This document shows, piece by piece, positions 17,401-26,295 of a stretch of DNA of 64,000 nt. The number at the start of each line of letters is the position of its first letter. Position 1 is the stretch's first letter. Under the pieces are notes generated by a model. The model had not been told where the DNA came from. It worked only from the letters and a program-made list of their open reading frames with translations, and did not search any database. Made by a program: the position numbers and the translations under genes. Location of the stretch: NCBI GenBank assembly GCA_020041925.1, contig CP083409.1. One strand, written 5' to 3'. Source of the DNA: Faucicola osloensis_D. Lineage in GTDB: Bacteria; Pseudomonadota; Gammaproteobacteria; Pseudomonadales; Moraxellaceae.

Positions 17401-18018
17401 CTAATTCGCTATATGACGGAAGGTCAGATTAATTCTACCTTCCGTTACTTTTTTAGTCTTAGGCAGGCTGTGTAACCAATGGCGCTGGGTCTGTCCGCGC
17501 ATGACAATTAGCTGTCCATTTTGCAAGGGAATCTCGACTTTTTCCTTGGTGATGCGGTGCTTGAATACAAATTTACGGGTTGCCCCTAAGGAGACAGACG
17601 CGATAATGGGTTCATTACCCAGTTCGCTTTCATTATCGGCATGGTAGCCCATACCATCATCGCCTGTGGGGTAATAATTAAACAAACAGGCGTTAAAATT
17701 TGCGCTTATATGTTGCTCAGCCAGCAGCAATTCTATGTGCTGTTTTAATGCCAAAACATCTGCTGTCCAAGGCGTTGCCGTCTTGCGTTGTCCAGAATAG
17801 TGATAATCGTTTTCACTCATCCACACGATTTGGCGGTGGGTGACATAGGTTTTGCCAAAAATTGTGACAACGTCATGCTGCCAAGGTAACTGCGTTAAAA
17901 AATGCCGATAAAGCGCATTGGGCTCATCAGCGGGGTTGTCAAAAACCTGCCCAAAATCATTGACAATGCCATCGTATGGCAACAAATTCTCGTTGGGATT
18001 GGCGGCAAATAAACTCAT
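17401..18018 (-). CDS. alkB: AlkB-like Fe(II)/2-oxoglutarate DNA-repair dioxygenase
   Basis: 205-aa protein with the full 2OG-oxygenase set: H126 and D128 in GYHADNE, H183 in RHWLHSLPK, and arginines R195 and R201 at EGRINLTFR. The NACLFNYYPTGDDGMGYH lead-in resembles the short AlkB homologues of the ALKBH2/3 type rather than E. coli AlkB. The likely role is oxidative reversal of alkyl lesions (1-methyladenine, 3-methylcytosine) in DNA. It begins 1 bp after the stop of the upstream hydrolase gene, so the two are probably cotranscribed. No ada gene nearby. Confidence 0.9.
   Translation of the reverse strand: MSLFAANPNENLLPYDGIVNDFGQVFDNPADEPNALYRHFLTQLPWQHDVVTIFGKTYVTHRQIVWMSENDYHYSGQRKTATPWTADVLALKQHIELLLAEQHISANFNACLFNYYPTGDDGMGYHADNESELGNEPIIASVSLGATRKFVFKHRITKEKVEIPLQNGQLIVMRGQTQRHWLHSLPKTKKVTEGRINLTFRHIAN
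17416..17454 (+). terminator. hisA terminator inside the 3' end of alkB
   Basis: A 9-bp perfect stem ACGGAAGGT / ACCTTCCGT (17416-17424, 17437-17445) is followed by TACTTTTTTA on the plus strand. It is oriented to end hisA but lies wholly within the last codons of the convergent alkB gene. Confidence 0.7.
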
Positions 18019-18019
18019 G

Positions 18020-18892
18020 TTAGCTTGTCAACTTTAGCTTTTGAAAAATGAGCTTGGCGCATAATTCTGGTGCTTCAAGTGGCAGTAAATGTCCATAGTC
18101 ATTGAGCACCGTCATTTGCTCACTGGGCACGAATTTATCCCACATCTGACGCACTTGTCGACTGATAAACATCGACGGCTTACCGATAATTAACTGCACA
18201 GGCACTTTGTTGTCGGCAATAAGCTGTTGTAACGGCTTCATAATCAGCGGTGTGCCAAAATAATTGGCGAGTTCTTGCTTGGGTGAAAAACGTAGCGTGA
18301 GTTCAGCAGATTGACCTGCCTCTAAACTATTTTTGGCATAGGTTAAAAGGTGTTCATCGGTGATACGTTTGTACGCTTTATGACGGCGAAGAAATTGATA
18401 ATACCCATCCACACTGTGCCAGTCGGCTTGTTTGACTTGGGTGCTTTTAAAGGGTTCTCGGGTCATTTTCACCATGCGTGGCACCAGACTATAAAGCTTG
18501 CCTTGCTGATTGGTAAAGGTGACAGGCTCAAGCAAATAAAGCGCGCTAAACAAGTCTGGGCGTTTGGCAGCCGCCATGGTGGTGGCAGTTGCCCCTTGAG
18601 AATGCCCGATACCGATGATTGGTTTGTCCTGTGTTTTTTGCAAAAATTCGATTAAGACATCCGCATCTTCTTCACGAGTCATTTTGTCCGCGGTCGGTTT
18701 ATCGTACCATTCCCCCCGCATGGTTAGCGCGGTGATGTTAAGATGTTGCGCTAAATCGCTCAAGAGTGGCTCATAGACGCCTAAGGCAAAGCCGTTACCG
18801 CCGTAAAAATGGGCAGTCTGGCTGGCGGCAGGGTTTTTGATGTTATAGTATTTGGCGTTTTTGCCATTTAGCTTGATGCGTCGTTCTTCCAT
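18020..18892 (-). CDS. Alpha/beta hydrolase
   Basis: 290-aa cytoplasmic alpha/beta-hydrolase. Nucleophile elbow GIGHSQGA with S98, preceded by the strand PIIGIG. A likely acid lies in the IIGKPSMFISR region and the catalytic His in LNDYGHLLPLEAP. No further family assignment is safe; the fold includes esterases, lipases and C-C hydrolases. AGGA ribosome site 9 nt before the ATG. Cotranscribed with alkB. Confidence 0.82.
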   Translation of the reverse strand: MEERRIKLNGKNAKYYNIKNPAASQTAHFYGGNGFALGVYEPLLSDLAQHLNITALTMRGEWYDKPTADKMTREEDADVLIEFLQKTQDKPIIGIGHSQGATATTMAAAKRPDLFSALYLLEPVTFTNQQGKLYSLVPRMVKMTREPFKSTQVKQADWHSVDGYYQFLRRHKAYKRITDEHLLTYAKNSLEAGQSAELTLRFSPKQELANYFGTPLIMKPLQQLIADNKVPVQLIIGKPSMFISRQVRQMWDKFVPSEQMTVLNDYGHLLPLEAPELCAKLIFQKLKLTS

Positions 18893-18905
18893 GCCAATTG
18901 TCCTA

Positions 18906-18955
18906 ATTAATCACTTTTTTAGCCACTTTTTAGTGACTAAAAGGTGACTTTGTCA
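18906..18955. other. Overlapping inverted repeats upstream of the hydrolase-alkB genes
   Basis: Near-palindromes TTTAGCCAC / GTGACTAAA and GTGAC-TTT-GTCAC follow one another just upstream of the hydrolase start. They could be operator sites; no specific regulator can be named. Confidence 0.35.
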
Positions 18956-19063
18956 CTTGATTATAAGACCCAGTGAAAAGTTATGGCTACCCCTTTTGTG
19001 ACTTGGCATTCACCCTTGCCGTTGGGCGGTATCAAATCTAACGTAAGTTAGCACTGTCTTTAT

Positions 19064-20929
19064 TTAATCATCTTCGCCAAGAAAGCCGCCACTTTGTCTT
19101 GCCCACAATTTGGCATACACGCCATTTTGAGCTAAAAGCTGGGCATGGCTACCTTGCTCGACGATTTGCCCTCTATCCATCACCACCAATCTATCCATCG
19201 ACGCAATTGTCGATAATCGGTGGGCAATCGCAATCACGGTCTTGCCTGCCATCATATCGTTAAGGCTGTCAGTGATGGCGTATTCCACTTCACTATCGAG
19301 TGCCGAGGTCGCTTCATCGAGCAGCAGAATCGGGGCATTTTTGAGCATAACACGGGCGATGGCAATGCGCTGGCGTTGTCCGCCCGAGAGTTTAACCCCT
19401 CGTTCACCGACTTGGGTATCCAAGCCGACATTACCTTTGGCATCGCTTAAATGTTGGATAAACTCCCACGCATGGGCTTGTTTGGCGGCGCTGATGATTT
19501 GCTCATCGGTGGCATCTGGGCGACCATAGGCAATATTTTCTCGCACGGTGCGGTGCAGTAGTGAGGTATCTTGGGTGACCATGCCGATTTGTTGGCGTAG
19601 GCTTTCTTGGGTGACATCGCTGATGTTTTGATTATCAATCAAAATCGCGCCACCATCGACATCATAAAAACGCAGTAGCAAATTCACCAAGGTTGATTTA
19701 CCTGCCCCAGAGCGTCCCACTAGACCAATTTTTTCACCTGCTTTAATTTCAAGGTTAAAATCATCGAGTAGTTTTTGCTTGGCATCGGTGTCATTGGTTT
19801 TATTGCCACTGCGACCATAATTAAAATCGACATGGCTAAAGTTGATTTCGCCTTGCGTGATGAGTAAATCCCTAGCATTCGGCTTATCTACCACGGTATG
19901 CGGTTTTGACAAGGTTTTCATGCCGTCCTGCACGGTACCGATATTCTCAAACAATGCCGCCGTTTGCCACATTATCCAATGGGTCAAGCCGTTAAGACGC
20001 ATCGCCATTGCAGTCGCCGCCGCAATCGCTCCCACGCTTAGGCCATTGTAATACCACAGATACAAACCGAGGGCTACCGTAGTACCGACCAACACCACAT
20101 TAATCAAATGATTGACCAGCTCAAGGCGAGACACCCAGCGCATTTGCTCATGCACCGTACCCAAAAACTGGCTCATCGCATCTTTGGCATAAGTCAGCTC
20201 ACGGCGAGAGTGGCTAAATAATTTTACTGTCGTGATATTGGCATACGCATCCGTAATCCGCCCTGTCATCAAAGCACGCGCATCGGCTTGGCGACTGGCA
20301 GAGTTTTTAAGCTTGGGGATAAAATACGCCACAGTGGCAAAGAACATCACCATCCACAACAAAAATGGGATAAGTAACCAACCGTCCAGGTGAAATAAAA
20401 TAATGCCACTACTGACAAAATACACCAACACATACACCAGCATATCGGCAATAGTCATAATGGTATCGCGCACCGCAAGCGCGGTTTGCATCACCTTGGC
20501 AGACACCCGACCGGAAAACTCGTCTTGATAAAACTGCATGGATTGACCGAGCATTTGACGATGAAAACGCCAGCGCATCTGCATTGGGAACACGCCTTGC
20601 AAAGTCTGAAAATGAATCAGCGAACTTAAGCCCACCAAAATCGGGCTGACCACCAACACGGCCGCCATCATTAGCAAACTATCGCCTTTTTCTGCCCACA
20701 GATTAGCGGGCGTATAAGCACCCAGCCAGTTGACGATATCGCCAATCCACTTATAAAGTAGCGACTCATACACGCCTATCAAGCCTGTCAAGAACATGAA
20801 GGCAAAAATCCAACCGCGCAGACCCTTGGTACACGCCCACAGAAACTTCAGAAAATTATCCGTCGGTAGGTTGTAATTGTCTTCTGGATAGACTTCCAGA
20901 CGATTTTCAAAAAAACGAAATAAACCCAT
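19064..20929 (-). CDS. ABC exporter, fused membrane and ATPase domains
   Basis: 621-aa type IV ABC half-transporter. The membrane domain (about residues 30-330) has six hydrophobic helices. The nucleotide-binding domain has Walker A GLVGRSGAGKST, Q-loop GMVTQDTSLLH, signature KLSGGQRQR, Walker B ILLLDEATSALD and switch AHRLST. It would work as a homodimer at the inner membrane. The unusual N-terminus (RFFENRLEVYPEDNYNLPTD) is seen in a subgroup of multidrug/lipid-type exporters. Substrate unknown. Monocistronic. Confidence 0.88.
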   Translation of the reverse strand: MGLFRFFENRLEVYPEDNYNLPTDNFLKFLWACTKGLRGWIFAFMFLTGLIGVYESLLYKWIGDIVNWLGAYTPANLWAEKGDSLLMMAAVLVVSPILVGLSSLIHFQTLQGVFPMQMRWRFHRQMLGQSMQFYQDEFSGRVSAKVMQTALAVRDTIMTIADMLVYVLVYFVSSGIILFHLDGWLLIPFLLWMVMFFATVAYFIPKLKNSASRQADARALMTGRITDAYANITTVKLFSHSRRELTYAKDAMSQFLGTVHEQMRWVSRLELVNHLINVVLVGTTVALGLYLWYYNGLSVGAIAAATAMAMRLNGLTHWIMWQTAALFENIGTVQDGMKTLSKPHTVVDKPNARDLLITQGEINFSHVDFNYGRSGNKTNDTDAKQKLLDDFNLEIKAGEKIGLVGRSGAGKSTLVNLLLRFYDVDGGAILIDNQNISDVTQESLRQQIGMVTQDTSLLHRTVRENIAYGRPDATDEQIISAAKQAHAWEFIQHLSDAKGNVGLDTQVGERGVKLSGGQRQRIAIARVMLKNAPILLLDEATSALDSEVEYAITDSLNDMMAGKTVIAIAHRLSTIASMDRLVVMDRGQIVEQGSHAQLLAQNGVYAKLWARQSGGFLGEDD

Positions 20930-21280
20930 AATTGATTATCAGTAGTTTAAAATTATCTGTGTTATTTTAGCAGATATTGAGTATTGATAGCAGGGTTGCT
21001 GATGGCTAGCTACAATCCTTTACATACAAGTAAACAATTTTCAACTTAATCCCTAAGCGGTAGTTATCAAAACTTTTTTATCGCCATAAAAAAGCCATTA
21101 TTCTAGGATAATGGCTTTTTTTGAGGCTTTTTTTGAGATTGGTTCAGCCGCTACAATATTGGGTAAAAGTACTAAAATCATAAGCCATGCAAATGACATT
21201 CTTATGAAGACTTATAAAGCTTGTGCGATAGATTGATGATAAGGCAAATTTACTGCGGTTAATTCGCCTTTTTTTATCCA
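20930..21280. other. Intergenic region between the ABC exporter and ygiD
   Basis: 350 bp without a gene. The left part should carry the exporter promoter. The middle has a strong bidirectional terminator (21088-21122). At 21243-21277 a weaker hairpin AGGCAAATT / AATTCGCCT is followed by seven T's on the plus strand, next to the ygiD stop. Confidence 0.7.
21088..21122. terminator. Bidirectional terminator
   Basis: AAAAAAGCCATTAT, a 6-nt loop and its complement, with T-runs on both strands. Best placed to stop ygiD transcription reading left. Confidence 0.85.
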
Positions 21281-22087
21281 CTAATCAAACCGATAGATAT
21301 CCATACCCAGATTGTAGTGAGCGAAGCTTTCATGCACCACCGACATCACATCCCCTGCCCCCCGTGCAAAAAATACAGGCAGTAAATGCTCGGGCGTTGG
21401 GTGATTGTGGCGAGCCAAGCTATGCGTCTGCCAATCAAACATCGTTTTGTCATTGGTTTTTAACTGATCTATTATCCAGTATTTAAAGGTTTTGGCTTGC
21501 GGCTCAATCTGTTGACTGTTAAAACGCACGCCATACAAGTTATGAGTAATACTGCCCGATGCCACAATCAATACCCCTTGTTGCCGTAGCGGTGCAAACA
21601 ACTGCCCAAGCTGATACAACTGACTGGGGCTAAACCCGTGTGGCAACGACACCTGCACGATTGGCACATCGGCATTTGGGTACATGTGTAGCAGCGGTGT
21701 CCAGACACCATGATCAAATGGTTGATTGTCGACCACTTTAACCGCCACTTGCATTTGCGCTAGCTGCTTGGCGATACTTTGTGCAGCCGCCGGATGACCA
21801 GCTGCTGGGTACTGGATTTCAAATAGCGCTTTAGGAAAACCCCCAAAATCATGCAAAGTGCTGGGGGCTGGATTGGCGTTGATCAGCCACTCGCCACTTT
21901 CCCAGTGCGCCGACATGATGATGATAAGCTTTGGCTTGGGTAAATCTGCACCGAGCTGATGCAGCGCCTGAGTAAATGGCGTATCTTCAATCGCAATCGT
22001 CGGTGCGCCATGCGAGATAAATAAACTCGGCAGCGTTGGCTTGTCAATGCTTGCGCCTAATACATCAGTTAATGTTAAACCCTTCAT
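21281..22087 (-). CDS. ygiD: DODA-type extradiol ring-cleavage dioxygenase (YgiD family)
   Basis: 268-aa member of the class III extradiol / 4,5-DOPA dioxygenase family. Probable metal and catalytic histidines are in LFISHGAPT, IMSAHWES, DHGVWTPLLHMYP and GSITHNLYG. The family opens catechol-type rings using Zn or Fe(II); the physiological substrate of bacterial YgiD proteins is uncertain. A very strong AGGAGGT precedes ATG 22087. It follows doxX by 54 bp in the same orientation, and a LysR gene diverges from doxX, a common quinone/aromatic-response arrangement. Confidence 0.87.
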   Translation of the reverse strand: MKGLTLTDVLGASIDKPTLPSLFISHGAPTIAIEDTPFTQALHQLGADLPKPKLIIIMSAHWESGEWLINANPAPSTLHDFGGFPKALFEIQYPAAGHPAAAQSIAKQLAQMQVAVKVVDNQPFDHGVWTPLLHMYPNADVPIVQVSLPHGFSPSQLYQLGQLFAPLRQQGVLIVASGSITHNLYGVRFNSQQIEPQAKTFKYWIIDQLKTNDKTMFDWQTHSLARHNHPTPEHLLPVFFARGAGDVMSVVHESFAHYNLGMDIYRFD

Positions 22088-22108
22088 GGCGACCTCCTAT
22101 TGTTATCA

Positions 22109-22140
22109 CCTAAGATTTTTATTACCTAAGATTTTGATTA
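22109..22140. repeat. 16-bp tandem duplication after the doxX stop
   Basis: CCTAAGATTTTTATTA at 22109-22124 is repeated at 22125-22140 with one mismatch, ending 1 bp from the doxX stop codon (22142-22144). Confidence 0.85.
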
Positions 22141-22141
22141 A

Positions 22142-22546
22142 CTAGGCACTGACAGCTTGTCCGCGATTATCAAAGGAAAAAGCACCCGCGCCTGCAACAG
22201 ATAAGTATAAGAAAGCAAAGCTATACAGTACAGCGGCTTCCCCTTGGTTGAGCAGTGGCAACCAAAAATTATCAATGCCCGCGTGCATCATAAAGTATGC
22301 CACCGCCATTTGACCTGACAGAATAAAAGCGACAGGACGCGTGAACCAGCCCAAAATCAGTAACACGCCACCGACCAATTCTAACACGCCTGCTAAGCCC
22401 ATCAGCGAAAACAATTGCAAGCCATCAAACATCGCCACATGCGGCACCCCAAATAATTTTGCCATGCCATGTAGCATAAAGGTGTAGCCCAGTACAATGC
22501 GAAGCAAGCCAAGTACATAAGGTTGATATCGAGAAAAATTGTTCAT
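22142..22546 (-). CDS. DoxX family membrane protein
   Basis: 134-aa protein with four hydrophobic segments: LGLLRIVLGYTFMLHGMAKLFG, the GLAGVLELVGGVLLILGWFTRP block typical of DoxX, FILSGQMAVAYFMMHA and the final VLYSFAFLYLSVAGAGAFS. DoxX-like proteins sit in the inner membrane; their roles (quinone oxidoreduction, redox stress) are mostly inferred. Probably transcribed with ygiD and controlled by the divergent LysR gene. Confidence 0.88.
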   Translation of the reverse strand: MNNFSRYQPYVLGLLRIVLGYTFMLHGMAKLFGVPHVAMFDGLQLFSLMGLAGVLELVGGVLLILGWFTRPVAFILSGQMAVAYFMMHAGIDNFWLPLLNQGEAAVLYSFAFLYLSVAGAGAFSFDNRGQAVSA

Positions 22547-22726
22547 TGTTGTGTCCTATTAGTCTAAAGTTAAAGTCATGAATATATGTGATGACGCCAT
22601 TATATTGATATCTTATTAAGAGAAAAACACATAAAATATTGATATATTATTTCTTATTAGTTGATAATTGAAATGACGCATTCAAGCGTTAACTCACTTG
22701 AAGTATTAACTGACTTAAGGATACAC

Positions 22727-23575
22727 ATGGATACGCTCAAAAGTTTGCAGGTGTTTCGCACTATCGTAGAAAAAGGCAGTTTTACCAAAGCCGCCGATGC
22801 ACTCGATATGTCGCTTGCCATGACCAGCAAACACTTACAACACCTTGAAGCCTATGTGCAAGCTAAGCTGTTACATCGCAATAACCGTAATTTGAGCCTC
22901 ACTGAAGTTGGTCAACAATACTACGCTGAAGCGGTACACGCCCTAGATATTTTGCAGCAGGCAAAAACCAAGGCACACGATGGCAGTGTATTGCCGGAAG
23001 GAAAACTGCGAATCATTGCACCGGTATGGTTTGCCACGCCCTATTTTGTCAATCTGCTTGCCAAATTCCAGCAGGATTACCCTAAAATTGTACTAACGGT
23101 TGACTTGGAAAATCGCTTCACCGATTTGATTGCTGAGGGCTATGACCTAGCCCTGCGGGTGGTCAACACACCACAAGATAATTTAATTGTCAAACCGCTG
23201 GGCAAAATAGATTTTTATTATGTCGCAAGTCCGCGTTTTCTTGCGCAGCACGAGCCGCCTACGTCTGCAGATGCGCTCAGTGATGTGCCAGGGATTTTAC
23301 CCAACTACACGCACATGGCAACCACACTCAAACCCTATAACAGCAGTAATAACACCGTGATGATGGCACAGATGGCGCTGACAGGCATGGGCGCTGCGAT
23401 ATTACCCGAATGGCTGATTGAGGATGAGATTGCGCAAGGACGACTGGTCAAATTGTTTGAGCAGCCATTTAGCAGCGTATCAATCTATGCGGTCTATATG
23501 AATCGGGCATTTTTAAATTTAAAAATACGCTTATTCATTGATTTTTTGGGGGATAACTTAATAAAAAACGATTAG
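22727..23575 (+). CDS. LysR family transcriptional regulator
   Basis: 282-aa LysR regulator. N-terminal winged helix-turn-helix TLKSLQVFRTIVEKGSFTKA, ADALDMSLAMTSKHLQHLE. The effector domain from about residue 90 has the usual LRIIAPVWFATPYFVNLL start. ATG 22727 follows TTAAGGA; an upstream in-frame ATG (22661) would add 22 unusual residues. It diverges from doxX-ygiD and is the likely regulator of those genes; the effector is unknown. Confidence 0.9.
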   Translation: MDTLKSLQVFRTIVEKGSFTKAADALDMSLAMTSKHLQHLEAYVQAKLLHRNNRNLSLTEVGQQYYAEAVHALDILQQAKTKAHDGSVLPEGKLRIIAPVWFATPYFVNLLAKFQQDYPKIVLTVDLENRFTDLIAEGYDLALRVVNTPQDNLIVKPLGKIDFYYVASPRFLAQHEPPTSADALSDVPGILPNYTHMATTLKPYNSSNNTVMMAQMALTGMGAAILPEWLIEDEIAQGRLVKLFEQPFSSVSIYAVYMNRAFLNLKIRLFIDFLGDNLIKND

Positions 23576-23871
23576 CCTGTTAACTGCTTTTACCCTTTAG
23601 GTCACGAGCCTTAGCGTCGATTGGGCAACGAAGCCGGCATCCGACTAGTTCATGTTGTTTGAATTGTACAAGTTGGGTATTGACTATTCCCATTAGTATG
23701 CGCATTATCTGATGATGTATTGCAATAATTTTTAATAAAAATAATTTTTAATATAACAACAATTTAGTAGAAAAATATTCGTTTAATTTTTCACCAAAAT
23801 ATTTCTCTTGCATCAATTTGGTTCATGTCATGATTTTTATGCGCCTATGTCATAGGTTTTTTATTTTACAC

Positions 23872-23907
23872 TGCACCAACTTCAATGATTCGACTAATTT
23901 TGGTGCA
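23872..23907. promoter_or_regulatory. Spaced inverted repeat resembling NtrC half-sites
   Basis: TGCACCAA (23872-23879) and its exact complement TTGGTGCA (23900-23907) are 20 bp apart. The half-site equals that of NtrC enhancers (TGCACC...GGTGCA), but the spacing is much wider than the usual 4-5 bp. It is 60 bp upstream of the candidate sigma-54 promoter. A simple stem-loop is the alternative. Confidence 0.35.
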
Positions 23908-23966
23908 AAATTGAGCGATTTTTAATCTATTTTTCAACTATTTAACTGCCTTTCGCTTTGTTTTTT

Positions 23967-23983
23967 TTGGCATGAAACTTGAT
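23967..23983 (+). promoter_or_regulatory. Weak sigma-54-like -24/-12 element before the Anbu operon
   Basis: TTGGCAT-GAAAC-TTGAT: the -24 GG is at the right distance, but the -12 GC is GA. It is about 100 bp before the first gene. Confidence 0.3.
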
Positions 23984-24084
23984 GAATTATTTAATAAGTT
24001 ATTTATAGAATAATTTATCAAGAAAATGTCTGCCATCGTGAGGCAAAAACTATTCCATCTTTTGTCATGAATAAGGAGCCAATA

Positions 24085-26235
24085 ATGCCAATTGCCAAAG
24101 CATTTGATGAACTGCAACTCGCCGATGGGCAATATAGACACTCGGCACAACAGGTGGGTGCTTGGCTTCAAGAGATGAATTCAGACACGTTAATTAGTTT
24201 GAATAACCAAGCATCGGATATTTTTTATCGCCGCGGCGTGACCTTTACTGTGTATAGCGATGCCAGCAACATTGAGCGCATGATACCCTTTGATATCATC
24301 CCGCGCATCATTGACATCCAAGAATGGCAAGTGATGGAAAAAGGCTGCCAACAACGTATCCGCGCGCTCAATCAATTTATCCATGATATTTATCACGAAC
24401 AGACGATTGTCAAAGAAGGCATTGTGCCAAGCGAGTTTGTGTTTAAAAACAGTGGCTACGAGCCGTGGATGCTGGGTATCAACTTGGATAAACCCGTCTA
24501 TGCCCATATCAGCGGCATTGATTTGATTCGCGACCAGTACGGACAATATTGTGTGCTCGAGGACAACTTGCGCACCCCTTCTGGCGTCTCTTATATGCTC
24601 GAGAGCCGCAATGTGTCACAAACCCTACTGAGTAAACTCTACCAATCTCAATCGGTGTTGCCGGTGGCGGACTATCCAAAACGGTTAAAGGCGTGTCTAT
24701 CAAGCACCACCAACAAATACGACCCACAAATCGTGGTACTCACCCCAGGTCGTTTTAATAGTGCGTATTATGAACATGCGTTTTTGGCGCGTGAGATGAA
24801 TGTGCCCTTGGTGCATGGCTATGATTTGATTGTAGAAAACAACCATGTCTACATCCAAGGGGTGCGCGGCAAGGTACAAGTGGATGTAATTTATCGCCGT
24901 ATTGACGACCCATTTTTGGATCCGTTGGCATTTTTACCCGATTCAATCTTGGGGGTGTCAGGGCTGATGAGTGCGTATCGCGCAGGCAATGTAGTGATAA
25001 CCAATGCCCCAGGCACAGGGATTGCTGACGATAAAAGCCTTTATCCGTTTGTACCCAAGATAATCGAGTATTATTTGGGTGAAAAACCGATTTTACCCAA
25101 TGTGCAAACCTATCAATGCAGTGATGCCGATGAGTTGACATATGTGCTCGACCATATGCCAGAGTTGGTGATTAAAGAAACGCAGGGCTCAGGGGGATAT
25201 GGGATGCTGATAGGACCGACGTCAAGTAAAGAGCAAATTGCCGCTTACCGCAAACGTTTACTAGATAACCCAGCAGGGTTTATCGCCCAGCCGACCATTA
25301 GCTTGTCCACCAACCCAACCGCAGTTGCCAGTGGCATCGCACCGCGCCATATTGATTTGCGTCCTTTTGTATTATCACATGGCGATGGCACAGTGGATAT
25401 TGTACCAGGCGGATTGACACGGGTGGCAATGACCGAAGGCTCATTGGTAGTCAACTCATCCCAAGGCGGCGGGGTAAAAGACACTTGGGTGGTCGATACC
25501 GTCAATGGCAAACTCAGCGGCAAACAAGGCACCGCTCATTTGGGCACCATTCAAACCAACCATGAACGAAAATCGCAATCGTCGACTTTATTGGCATATG
25601 AAAATATCAACCATAATCGCTTAATTTTGCTGTTATCAACAGCGAGCTACTTAGTGTGGCTAGGTCGATACAGTGAGCGCTTACGCTACTATGAACAAAT
25701 CATTACACGGCTGTCAAATGACCAGTGCAGCCAAACAGATGTCGATGCAATCGTGCACAATCTTGGCTTGCCGATTTCAGCCGATGCTGATGCCTTGTAT
25801 GACTACCTTGCCAACAAAAAGGTGCCAGAAACCATTGGCTTTATCGAGCAAAATGTCCAAGACGTCAAAGGCGTTATTGGCAAAGATACGGCTGAACTCT
25901 ATAACCTTATCAAACGGTTAGCCAATACGGGAGCGTACCGCGCTGCTAGCCTACAGCTCTATGCCTGCAATGCGTCGATGCAACAAGAAAACCCGATTGT
26001 GGTCACGTTTTGGCAACTCGGACAGTGTTTTGAATCGCTGGACTGTCATATATTGATGAAAAAAGATTGCCGTGAGTGCGTGCAAAAACTTAAAGAAGTT
26101 GTTAATACCTTGCCAGAAAACACCCGCTGGCGTGAGCTGGATCGATTGGTCAATCAACTGTTAAAGTCTAATCAACCAAAAGATTTTCAGTCACTATCGG
26201 GCGCGTTTTCAAATATTTTACAGCAAGGTGTGTAA
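24085..26235 (+). CDS. Circularly permuted ATP-grasp protein fused to an alpha-E domain
   Basis: 716-aa protein. The first two thirds (about 1-490) form a circularly permuted ATP-grasp module: FTVYSDASNIERMIPFDIIP, EDNLRTPSGVSYMLESR, LVIKETQGSGGYGMLIGP and IDLRPFVLSHG are typical. From about residue 510 (RLILLLSTASYLVWLGRYSE) it continues into an alpha-E helical domain, shorter than usual. In most bacteria these are two genes; here they are one. Known relatives are associated with Anbu/transglutaminase operons and are thought to make a peptide-like modification; the product is unknown. ATG 24085 follows AAGGAG; ATG 24067 is less likely. Confidence 0.87.
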   Translation: MPIAKAFDELQLADGQYRHSAQQVGAWLQEMNSDTLISLNNQASDIFYRRGVTFTVYSDASNIERMIPFDIIPRIIDIQEWQVMEKGCQQRIRALNQFIHDIYHEQTIVKEGIVPSEFVFKNSGYEPWMLGINLDKPVYAHISGIDLIRDQYGQYCVLEDNLRTPSGVSYMLESRNVSQTLLSKLYQSQSVLPVADYPKRLKACLSSTTNKYDPQIVVLTPGRFNSAYYEHAFLAREMNVPLVHGYDLIVENNHVYIQGVRGKVQVDVIYRRIDDPFLDPLAFLPDSILGVSGLMSAYRAGNVVITNAPGTGIADDKSLYPFVPKIIEYYLGEKPILPNVQTYQCSDADELTYVLDHMPELVIKETQGSGGYGMLIGPTSSKEQIAAYRKRLLDNPAGFIAQPTISLSTNPTAVASGIAPRHIDLRPFVLSHGDGTVDIVPGGLTRVAMTEGSLVVNSSQGGGVKDTWVVDTVNGKLSGKQGTAHLGTIQTNHERKSQSSTLLAYENINHNRLILLLSTASYLVWLGRYSERLRYYEQIITRLSNDQCSQTDVDAIVHNLGLPISADADALYDYLANKKVPETIGFIEQNVQDVKGVIGKDTAELYNLIKRLANTGAYRAASLQLYACNASMQQENPIVVTFWQLGQCFESLDCHILMKKDCRECVQKLKEVVNTLPENTRWRELDRLVNQLLKSNQPKDFQSLSGAFSNILQQGV

Positions 26236-26295
26236 GCCAAATCCATTAGATGACTACCATCATTTTGACAAAAATAAGCAGTTAGTGAGAGCACA

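Larger units (their letters stand above)
23576..24084. other. Long intergenic region before the Anbu operon
   Basis: About 510 bp, strongly AT-rich, with no convincing gene. It contains an inverted repeat resembling spaced NtrC half-sites and a near-consensus sigma-54 element (both listed). The rest shows nothing I can name. Confidence 0.7.
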
